A stretch of 64,000 nt of DNA from Raffaelea ambrosiae (taxonomy: Eukaryota > Ascomycota > Sordariomycetes > Ophiostomatales > Ophiostomataceae). Position numbers and translations under genes: made by a program. Numbering within the stretch: position 1 is the first letter of the stretch; each line of letters begins with the position of its first letter. Under the pieces are notes generated by a model. It was not told the origin of the DNA. It was given only the letters and a program-made list of their open reading frames with translations, and searched no databases. This document shows positions 56,358 to 64,000 of the stretch, piece by piece. The stretch covers positions 3,671,234-3,735,233 of the forward strand of contig PCDI01000002.1 of the NCBI GenBank assembly GCA_002778195.1, in the 5' to 3' direction.

Positions 56358-56759
56358 GTTAGCAGTAGCAAGATCAGGTACAGCAGGACGGGAAACAGAC
56401 ACAGTAGTTACATCTTATAATTGCTATAGCCAAAATAATACAAAGTCGGGACAATAAACTCCCACCTCCAATAAGACCCAGTTCAATATGAAAGGCCTTG
56501 GCCGTGGCCAGTGAATACTCCACCAACGCGATGGTGTAAAGTAGTAGCTAGTGTGAGTATCCTAAAAAAAAAAAGAGAGAATAGAAAAATAGTGCGATGC
56601 CGCTGGTATTATCCAAAACAAAACAGCCGAAACAAAACGCCTGCCCCGATTCCCCAGCCCCGACTTGAGGTATCAAACAAAAGCAGAATCTACCGTGCAA
56701 TTACTAAAAACAAGGTAAAGAAACAAAAGAAGGAAGACAGAGGAGCCCCCTAGCTGGTA
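56358..56759. other. Convergent 3' spacer
   Basis: Between the stops of the His-rich gene and the transporter. AT-rich with AATAATACAAAG and A runs near 56432 and 56561. No gene seen. Confidence 0.45.
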
Positions 56760-59034
56760 TCAGAGCATGTACCGGAACAAAGGCGGCTCTTGGTGGTGGC
56801 GATGGTGGAAATGACGGTTGCGTCTCCCGCGGCCCCTGAGAAGACCCCCAAACAGGCCCTGCTGTTCCTCTTCGCGGTAGCTTCCGCTGCCATAGCCGTC
56901 GTCGTCGTCGTTTTGCTCGTTGAGCGCAGCGTCCGAGGCCGCCGCAGCTGTGGCTGCCTCGGCCTTGGCGTCGAGAATCTCCAAAGCACGGTTGCGCCGC
57001 TTGAGCATCGCGCGCAGCACCACGGCTAACACGGCCACGCTCAGCATGGCGGCGGCCATCGTACGCATCCCCGGCAAGAACAGAGGCGCATCGCGATCGG
57101 GGTAGAGGCGCGTGCCCACGAGCGGCCCGCACTGGCCGACGACCTGGAAGAGCGCAAAGGCACCGCCCTGCCGGCGAGCGCCCTGCTGGTTGTTGAGGTT
57201 CCAGGTGATGAGCAGCACGACAACGTTGAAGAACCCGATGGCGGCCGGGTAGACGGCCAAATAGCGCAGGGTGCTGGTGCGGCTGAGGAAGCGAGCACTC
57301 ACTGACAGCACGCCATAGCCAGCAAACGACGCGAGCGCGTGGCAGATAAGCAGCGGGGCGCGCGCGCGCATACGGTCAGAGAGGTAGGCTGTAGCCAGGA
57401 CGATGGCAAACGCCGCCAGGTACGGCGGAGCAGACAGGGCTTGGGCAGCGACGGCGTCATGGCCCATGTCGGTGAGAATGGTGGGCAAGAATACGGGCAG
57501 AGAGCTGTAGGCCATGTTGGCCAGGAAGAACATGGCAGCCGTGATCCAGGCGACCGGGTCGGTCAGCACGGAGATGGCCTTGCCAGCCGACGCCGTAGCC
57601 GACGATTCAGCAACAAATGGTAGCCTGAACCGCCATTTCCGTCTTGGCTTCTCGTGCTGATCTTTGGCTCTAATGTCGTCGCTGTTGTCGTCGTTGCCAC
57701 CGAGCTTCTGTGCATCGTCGTCCTCGTCGTCCTCGTCGTCCATGTCTGCGTCGTCCGCCTCCTGCTGCTCGCCAGCATCCACCAAACGCTGTGTGGCGAT
57801 CAGCTTCTCGCGTCGTGTGAGATACTTTGCCTTGCCTGGCGCATCGGGCAGAACACGGAAAGCGATGACAGCGGCCACGATGGAGGGGAAGCCCTCGACG
57901 AGGAAGAGAAGCCGCCACGGCGCAATGGGGCTCGCCACATGGCGGCCGACGGCCAGAATCGCCCAGGCCAGCGATGCGGCAAAGGTAGTGGCCAGCGGCG
58001 CGGCGGCAATGAAGACGGCGGTGCGCAGAGCCATCTCGTCGCGGCGGAAGAAGCGCGCCAGGTAGAGGGGAATGCCGGCAAAGCCAGCCTCGCCTATGCC
58101 GAGCACGGCGCGCAGGATGACCAGCCAGGGATAGGACGTCGTGACCGCCTGCAGAGAGGCGGCAAGGCCCCAGCCGGCCACCAGGGCAGCAACAAAGGCA
58201 TGGGCGGGTAAGAGGCGCCACAGCAGAGCGAGCCACTCAAAGGTGATGTAGGAGATGTAGAAGGCTGTCAGGGCCCAGGCATACCAGTCGGAGCGCGGCG
58301 GTGTAGTCTGGAGGTCGTCGTCCATGCCGGCGACGCGGGCATTGCCAATATCTGTGGTTTTGTCAGTGGGGCGAGAGGGCGACGGAGTAAGGGGGGAGAG
58401 AGGAGAGACCAACTGGCCAAACAAGGGCGGAGGTGAGGGGAGAGAAAAGGGAAAAAAAGGAAAACAAAACAGGGAAATAGAGAGAAAAGGAGGGAAAGGG
58501 AGAAAAGGGAGCAGGACACATACTTGAGCGGTCCAGGAAGCTCAACATGTAGAGCATCGCCACGAACAGGACCAGCCGCCGGTCAAACTTGCGGACGACG
58601 GCGGCCTCCTCTTCGGGTGTATAGGAGAAGCCGCCGGCCGGCGAGGAGGACCTTGACGAGGACAACGAGGATGCCTGCGACCACGATCGTCGCCGCAGGA
58701 TCGTCGGAGTCTGGCTGCTGCTGCTGATGTTGCTGGCATTGCTGGTCTCCAGTCGCAGCTGCTGCAGCTCGATGCTGTTGCCCGACCCGTCGTCGTCCTC
58801 TGCCTCGTGGCTGGCCTCGTTCTCGTCGTCGCCGCTGGTATCGGGCGTCAGCACCGGCGGTCGATGTGGATCTTCGGTGTCCGACGACGACGACGCGGCG
58901 GCATGCACCAACGTCAGGACATTGGGGTCGAGCGCCGCACTGCCAGCAGCAGCTACATGATCGCTGGTGCTGCTCCTGGCGCTGTCGCCAAGCCTGCTGC
59001 CGCCACCGCCGCCACCGAGCAAGGTCGGGGCCAT
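56760..59034 (-). CDS. MFS transporter of the anion:cation symporter (ACS, Dal5/Tna1) family
   Basis: Plasma-membrane permease; the family takes up allantoate, nicotinate, pantothenate and similar organic anions with protons. Two exons (58524-59034, 56760-58351) give 700 aa. A Ser/Asp-rich cytosolic tail (1-145) precedes the signature FDRRLVLFVAMLYMLSFLDRSNIGNARVAG, formed across the intron. RAVLGIGEAGFAGIPLYLARFF matches the family TM4 block. Six hydrophobic segments, a long central loop and a second set of about six follow. The central loop is expanded and carries an acidic run (about 368-396, mostly Asp/Glu). AYSSLPVFLPTIL and LITWNLNNQQGARRQGGAF are family blocks in the second half. The His/Arg-rich C-terminus (RNRHFHHRHHQE) is unusual. 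Substrate cannot be read from sequence. Confidence 0.88.
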
Positions 59035-61043
59035 CTCTTAGATGCGGGCACGCCCTGTCTGGGCCAATTTGCTGTGGCGTCGAACAAAAGAGGGGGGTTT
59101 TCTCGGGAGGGCAATGGCCGTGTGCAGCAGTAGTATTTATTAAATTGGCTGGCGGTACTGTTCAATGCGGGCGCGCGTGCACGCGTTTGCGCGCTGGGCG
59201 TGAGCGAGAGTGGTGGAGAGCGAGAACGAGAGACTGCAAAAAAAGAAAGCGCTGCGCAGGAAAACGGAGGGGTCAGTCGGCACGCCGTCACATCATGACG
59301 ATGCGAAAAGCTCAATTGATGCAACCGAGGCGGAAAAGTGACCCCCAGAAATTAAATGAAAGAACGGGTGGGTGGGAGAAACAATGAAAGGTATTATATT
59401 ACGAGAGATTAGCAAAGGGCAGGTGCTTCCCCCTCAGAAGTCTCACTCGCCGAAGGCCGGTTCTCCTTTTCTCCCTCGTTTTCACAAGGAAGGCATGAAA
59501 GACGCGGCAGGTGCGGCCTCGGAAGCTAGGCGGGGAGGAAGGAACGAACCACACGCAGCTGCCACCCCCGAGCAAAAGAACACAAAAGAACAACGCAGTT
59601 CACTATGTAAAACAGCAACAAGGTAAAAGAAATACGAAGTAAACGAGTTCAAGCACCAAGTGGACACGCATTGCCACACGCATAAGACTCGTCACCCGTT
59701 ATGCCCTACTCAGCTTGCGAGATAATGGCGTCTCCCCCCCCTTCCCCCCCCCCCCTGGCTGGCAGCAGCCGGTCCTTCCTTCCTCCCACTGCCCCTTATT
59801 TAAAGTCGAAGAGTCCTGGCAATTTCGTGTTTCCTGCCAGTCACGCTATCCCGGCACACGCTTGAGTTTGCTTTTAGTCCCCCGGCAATTTTGTTTCCTC
59901 CCCACAGCACGCTAGCACACTACGACATTGCCAGTAATCGATCCTCGTCCCATTGGGCTGCCAAGATCAGGGGGGCGAGTACGGTGTAACTACTCATAGC
60001 CCGGCCACAGCAAAGCTTAAGCAGCCCAGCAGCACTACCCTATATCTTGCAGTGTCACTAACTATGTCATATCTCGTGTCTTAGATACGAGTAGAGGGCT
60101 CACATGTATGTTAGTTAGTCAGTCTAGATGCACAACAACAAAAGTGAGTGTCTACACGCATGCACCAATGCACAAATGCACAAATGCATGGATAAGTACG
60201 GGACAAGCACACGAATACACAAAACTTCGGGCATGGAGCTCTCCATTGGACCGCTCGAGATAACAAAAAAATACACACCGTACATACATACAAACGCAAC
60301 CATTGCTGGCCTGCCCATCCGGCGCCATCCGCGACGAAGAGAACAGCAAATGAATGCACAATTAGGACAATCCAAAAGACGACCCAGGTAAGCCTCTCAT
60401 AGCCAGTAGCACCGACCAATATGTCAAGATACAGAGCATAGCAAAACCATACACATGCACGTCCACACGGAATGCGGAGTCTGTCCAGAAAACATAAGAA
60501 GTCTAAATAATATAGAGAGAAAAAAAGGGATAAGAACAGGCATAGCTCATTGCCGGCGCTGTCTCGTCAAGAATGTTATATGACATGACAAAGGAAATGG
60601 TGGAGGAAAGTATAGGAGATACAAAAATACACGGCTAGATGACCTCTCCGCACAATGTGTAGAGTTGCCTGTATACGTCGTTCATGAGGTGTTAGGGGGT
60701 TGTCCCTCTGACCGCAACAATAGCAGACAAAAGGTATATGCAAATAAGGAGACAAAAATAAATAAAAGGCACAAGTGGTCAAAACAAGGACCTCCCGAAG
60801 GGTATCGAAGCGTGAATGAGATAAGAAACATTTTGGTAGTCTGTGACCGTCGCGTCGACAGTGGCGCAGGACGCGGTAGTGCAAAGCAGCCGCGCGACAA
60901 GCAGTGCGGGACGTAGCCATGTCGATTCTACCCTCTGCTTCCAATCATGCGCTGATCATGGAAGCCGGAGTGAGGAGAGAGCGGGCACGCGAGACCGAAA
61001 AGTCTCGCGTCGCGGGAGAGAAGGAATGAAGCCGTAGGAAAAC
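59035..61043. other. Spacer between transporter and mucin gene
   Basis: Promoter side of the transporter (59035-59400) and 3' flank of the mucin gene. No supportable frame. GCGTGCACGCG-like alternating sequence near 59170-59190 and tandem CACAAATGCA words near 60170-60187 are the only notable structures. Confidence 0.5.
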
Positions 61044-64000
61044 CTAGTTCCAACCCAGAGAGTTCTCTGCCGCGACTGGTGCTGAGATGAAGGCCGTACG
61101 TCCAGAGTTGTTCATGTTGCTGCGTCCACTGCCGTGGCTGTCTCTCCCACCAGCAGCGCCACCCACGCCGCCGTACGAAGAAAAGTCCCGGCTCAGCAAA
61201 GCGCCGCCCATCAGTGCAGGGCTGCCCGTCTGGCGCATATCTGAGGGATTGTCAACGGAGCTGCTGCGCCGGTGAATCGACTGCTTCTTCCTCTTGTACC
61301 GCCGTGCAATGATGAACATCGCCGTACCATACGCAGCCGAGACAACGACGGCACCGACAGCAATACCAGCGGTTGTACCACGCTGCGACGGTGACTGGTC
61401 AGAGCCGCTGTCGTTGCCAAACACATCGTTTGATCCCGACGTGGACGTTGCACCAGAGCCAGCAGCCGTGCCGGTTGGCGTGCCGTCGAGTGTCGAGCCC
61501 ACAATAATGTCAATGGCAGGATTGATCTGCTGCGAAATATTGTAGGCCAGAGGGTCGGGGTTGTTCCAGAGCGCAGCCGTCGGGGCATGCATGTCCATGC
61601 GCAGCTGGTCCACCATGCTGGTCGGGTACGTGCAGATGGCAAGCATGGTCACGTAGCCGAGCTGCTCTGTAGTGTCGTAAGGCACTAGCCGTTGCACAAT
61701 GGTCTTGCTCTCATCGAAGCCCCCCTGATAAGAGAGCAGCTTAGGCAAGACCTTGAGCACTTGAGCAGCTGCCTTGGGTGTCACGGCAACAAAGGCGTAG
61801 TTCAAGCCGAAACCGAACGCAATCTGGATCGACATAGTATCCTCGGGAGTAGCCTGGCCAGCGGTGTCTGGGGTGATAGCCTTGGGGAGACCGGTGGGAA
61901 TGCCAGTTGCTGTGGTGGGTGCCAAACCAGGGCTCGTTGAGCTGGGTGTCGGCTGCACAATAATCGTCGACGGCAACCATGTTGCTGAATTGCTCATTGT
62001 TCCAACAATAGGAACGCTGGTCAGTGCCTCGGATGTCGTCGTTGGTGTGGGTGTCACGACAGGCGTTGATGCCGGCACCGTAGTGTAAGTGTCTGCAGGA
62101 ACTGAAGTGCTGTTGGTACTAGCGGTGATAGTGGGGCTAGTGGTAGTGGCTGATGTAGGAGCAGACGACGGAGGCACAGACGTTTCGGAAGACACAGACG
62201 AAGCTGAGGACACCGTACCCGATGGCACCACCGAAGTCGGCGCCGTTCCAGACACTGAGGTCGGAGCTGTTGTGGGCGCCGTCGTCGGGGCAGTTGTGGT
62301 GGGGACAACAATGATGGTGCCGTTCGACGTTGGTGCCTCCGTAGGAACAGATGAAATCGGCGACGATACGGGAGGCAGCGACGAAGGCGCGGTGCTAGAA
62401 ACAGGCAGAGGCGTGGTGATAGGCGTAGTGCTGTTGTCGGTGGTGTGGCTCGTAGGAGCGGTTCCAGGCACCGACGATGGAATTGTTGTAGGGGCAGTTG
62501 TCGGGGCAGTTGTCGGGGCAGTCGTAGGGGCAGTCGTAGGTGCCGAAGACAAGATTGGCAGCGAGGAACCGGGGGCAGTTCCATGAGACGAAACAGATGC
62601 CGGGACAGTGGTCGGGACAGTGGTAGGCGCGGTGGGCAGCAAAGAGATACTCGCTGGGACCGTCGTCGGGGCCGTGGACAGCGGAACGGAGACAGAGATT
62701 GACGCCGAAACGGGAGCAGACGAGGGCGCCGTCGGGTTGGACGAGGCAATCACAGTGGATCCAGTTCCCGTGGTGCTGACGGCAGTGGGCTCCGTAGTGG
62801 GCTCCGAGTACGATGTGCTAGGCAGGAGAGTGTCATTGGTCGACGTCTGGCCCAGGATGGACGTGATGGGTGCCAGTGGGTTAGACACCGAAGACGCAGC
62901 CGTGGAGCTGGTGCTGGGAAACACAACGATACCAGAAGACGAAGACTCGGTCGTGGCAGTGGTCTTTGGTGCCGTGGTGTCCGTCGTCTTTGCCGTGCCC
63001 GAGATAACGGTACCAGAGCTGGTAGGCGCCGTACCAGAGCTGGTAGGCGCCGTACCAGAACTGGTCTTAGCGGTGGTGGTCTTGTCAGCACTAGTAAGAG
63101 GCGCCGTGCCGCTGCTGGTCGTCTTGGCGGTGCTAGTCTTCTTAGTAGAGGTCGTGAGAGGAGCAGTGCCAGAGGAAGAAGCGATGGTGGTGGTAGTGCC
63201 CGTCGGTGCCGCCGAAGAAGCGACCGAGGGTGCGACCGAAGAGGCGTCGCTAGTCTCTGTTCCAGTCGCAGCCGACTTGGTTGTTGCGCTCGTCGTCTTG
63301 TCAGTCGTCGTCTCGTCAGCAGTGGTAGTGGCGGCAGCCGACGAGATCGGAGCCGACGAGGAAACATCTGAGTCGGTAGAGCTCGTGGCCGTCTTGGTGC
63401 TGCTCGTCTCAGTGGTCGAGGGCGTGGTGGCTGACGAGTCGTCGAAGCTCGTGGTCGTCTCGGTGCTGCTCGTCTTAGTGGTCGAGGGCGTGGTGACAGA
63501 CGAGTCGCCGGAGGTCGTGGTCGCGTCTGACTTAGACTCGGCTGTGTCAGCGGTCGCAGTCTTAGTCTTCGACGTCGTTGGTGTCGAAGACGTTGTGCTG
63601 TCAGTCGCAGTTTTCGTTCCAGTGGTGCTGGCGCTGGTTGTGTCAGTCGTGCCAGTCCCTCCGGAAGTTGTCGTTGGTCCAGACTTGGCTGTGTCGCTGC
63701 CGGCAGAGGTGGTGGTGCCCGTCTCCGAGTCGGGCTTCGTCGTCGAACTCGACGAGGTCGAATCCGTCGAGCCAGCCGTCGAGCCCGGTGTCGTCGAATC
63801 CGTCGAGCCAGCTGTCGAGCCCGGCGTCGTCGAATCCGTCGAGCCAGTTGTCGAGCCCGGCGTCGTCGAATCCGTCGAGCCAGTCGTCGAGCCTGCCGTC
63901 GTCGAACCGGAAGAGCTCGGCGTGGTAGTGGTCTTGGACTTGGTGGTGGCGGTGCCAGTCCCACTAGTGGTAGTCGAAGACAGGGATGAAGTCGATTCAG
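61044..64000 (-). CDS. msb2: Msb2-type signalling mucin, 5' end outside the window
   Basis: Cell-surface osmo- and surface-sensing mucin upstream of the Cdc42/Ste11-type MAP kinase cascade in fungi. The visible 3' part is one open frame of about 985 codons running off the right edge; the start and signal peptide are not seen. The outer part is Ser/Thr/Pro-rich with repeats of GSTDSTTP (63755-63905), TSSGTAP (63000-63080) and TTAPTTAP (62240-62640). A non-repetitive ordered segment of about 170 residues (61400-61880) holds DTMSIQIAFGFGLNYAFVAV and MVDQLRMDMHAP, the conserved membrane-proximal region. One membrane span lies at about 61308-61376, followed by a basic stop-transfer RRYKRKK. The 87-residue tail ends SGRTAFISAPVAAENSLGWN, the ending I associate with fungal Msb2. 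The Msb2 call is strong but not complete without the N-terminus. Confidence 0.87.
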   Translation of the reverse strand, partial: ESTSSLSSTTTSGTGTATTKSKTTTTPSSSGSTTAGSTTGSTDSTTPGSTTGSTDSTTPGSTAGSTDSTTPGSTAGSTDSTSSSSTTKPDSETGTTTSAGSDTAKSGPTTTSGGTGTTDTTSASTTGTKTATDSTTSSTPTTSKTKTATADTAESKSDATTTSGDSSVTTPSTTKTSSTETTTSFDDSSATTPSTTETSSTKTATSSTDSDVSSSAPISSAAATTTADETTTDKTTSATTKSAATGTETSDASSVAPSVASSAAPTGTTTTIASSSGTAPLTTSTKKTSTAKTTSSGTAPLTSADKTTTAKTSSGTAPTSSGTAPTSSGTVISGTAKTTDTTAPKTTATTESSSSGIVVFPSTSSTAASSVSNPLAPITSILGQTSTNDTLLPSTSYSEPTTEPTAVSTTGTGSTVIASSNPTAPSSAPVSASISVSVPLSTAPTTVPASISLLPTAPTTVPTTVPASVSSHGTAPGSSLPILSSAPTTAPTTAPTTAPTTAPTTIPSSVPGTAPTSHTTDNSTTPITTPLPVSSTAPSSLPPVSSPISSVPTEAPTSNGTIIVVPTTTAPTTAPTTAPTSVSGTAPTSVVPSGTVSSASSVSSETSVPPSSAPTSATTTSPTITASTNSTSVPADTYTTVPASTPVVTPTPTTTSEALTSVPIVGTMSNSATWLPSTIIVQPTPSSTSPGLAPTTATGIPTGLPKAITPDTAGQATPEDTMSIQIAFGFGLNYAFVAVTPKAAAQVLKVLPKLLSYQGGFDESKTIVQRLVPYDTTEQLGYVTMLAICTYPTSMVDQLRMDMHAPTAALWNNPDPLAYNISQQINPAIDIIVGSTLDGTPTGTAAGSGATSTSGSNDVFGNDSGSDQSPSQRGTTAGIAVGAVVVSAAYGTAMFIIARRYKRKKQSIHRRSSSVDNPSDMRQTGSPALMGGALLSRDFSSYGGVGGAAGGRDSHGSGRSNMNNSGRTAFISAPVAAENSLGWN
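63755..63905 (-). repeat. Mucin coding repeat (PGSTAGSTDSTT)
   Basis: About four 36-bp units encode Pro-Gly-Ser-Thr-Ala/Thr-Gly-Ser-Thr-Asp-Ser-Thr-Thr on the minus strand, in the same frame as the rest of the Msb2-type mucin. Units differ by single bases. Confidence 0.85.

Noticed and set aside
62750..63964. 404-codon minus-strand Arg/Pro/Leu frame
   Set aside because: It is the shifted frame of the mucin repeats. The Ser/Thr frame continues through to the membrane span and tail, so it is the real one.

Overview
The window is nuclear DNA of a filamentous ascomycete. Genes sit on both strands and are split by short introns of about 50-350 nt with fungal splice sites (GTAAGT, GTATGT and GTGAGT donors). 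Codon third positions are GC-rich and the spacers are long. Families present include an AA9 polysaccharide monooxygenase, an Msb2-type signalling mucin, Egt1, Svf1 and an ACS-family MFS transporter. Together these point to Pezizomycotina, most likely Sordariomycetes. An Ophiostomatales relative such as Sporothrix is my inference only. There are no CRISPR arrays, operons or complete transposons.

Layout from left to right: cysteine dioxygenase (+, 1.7-2.6 kb); secreted AA9 LPMO with a Cys-rich module and a Ser/Thr tail (-, 3.8-5.7); mitochondrial Hsp10 (-, 9.1-9.9); HAL/SAT4-type Ser/Thr kinase with a KPAE repeat inside its catalytic domain (-, 10.7-13.4); PflA-like radical SAM protein (+, 16.0-17.4); unknown coiled-coil protein (+, 18.1-19.5); NECAP-like endocytic protein (-, 19.9-20.8); eIF2B alpha/GCN3 (+, 22.0-23.4); Egt1 ergothioneine synthase, reconstructed here as 11 exons including 14-nt and 22-nt micro-exons (-, 24.5-29.5); double GFA/CENP-V domain protein (+, 34.2-35.5); ribokinase (-, 36.4-37.5); large zinc-finger protein (-, 38.0-42.3); membrane-anchored GNAT-like protein (+, 48.0-49.8); Svf1 (-, 51.2-52.8); mitochondrial ribosomal protein uL11m (+, 53.8-54.3); unknown His-rich protein whose frame holds a TAG that is either spliced out or a real stop (+, 54.9-56.4); ACS-family MFS transporter (-, 56.8-59.0); and the 3' part of an Msb2-type mucin (-, 61.0 to beyond the window edge).

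The genes are ordinary chromosomal neighbours, not a cluster. Several touch sulfur or one-carbon chemistry (cysteine dioxygenase, Egt1, GFA protein), but they lie tens of kilobases apart with unrelated genes between, so I do not propose a pathway cluster. Two divergent pairs probably share promoters (NECAP/GCN3 and svf1/uL11m). A recurring theme is low-complexity repeats inserted into otherwise conserved proteins: KPAE in the kinase, NGH in Egt1, Gly/Ala/Ser in the GNAT protein, acidic runs in the transporter.

The gene-poor stretches (5.7-9.1, 29.5-34.2 and 42.3-48.0 kb) hold microsatellites, an 8-bp minisatellite family at two distant sites, and a recurring TACGAGTA/TACTCGTA word. There are two assembly scars: five Ns at 37828, and one N at 43041 flanked by an exact 87-bp duplication.
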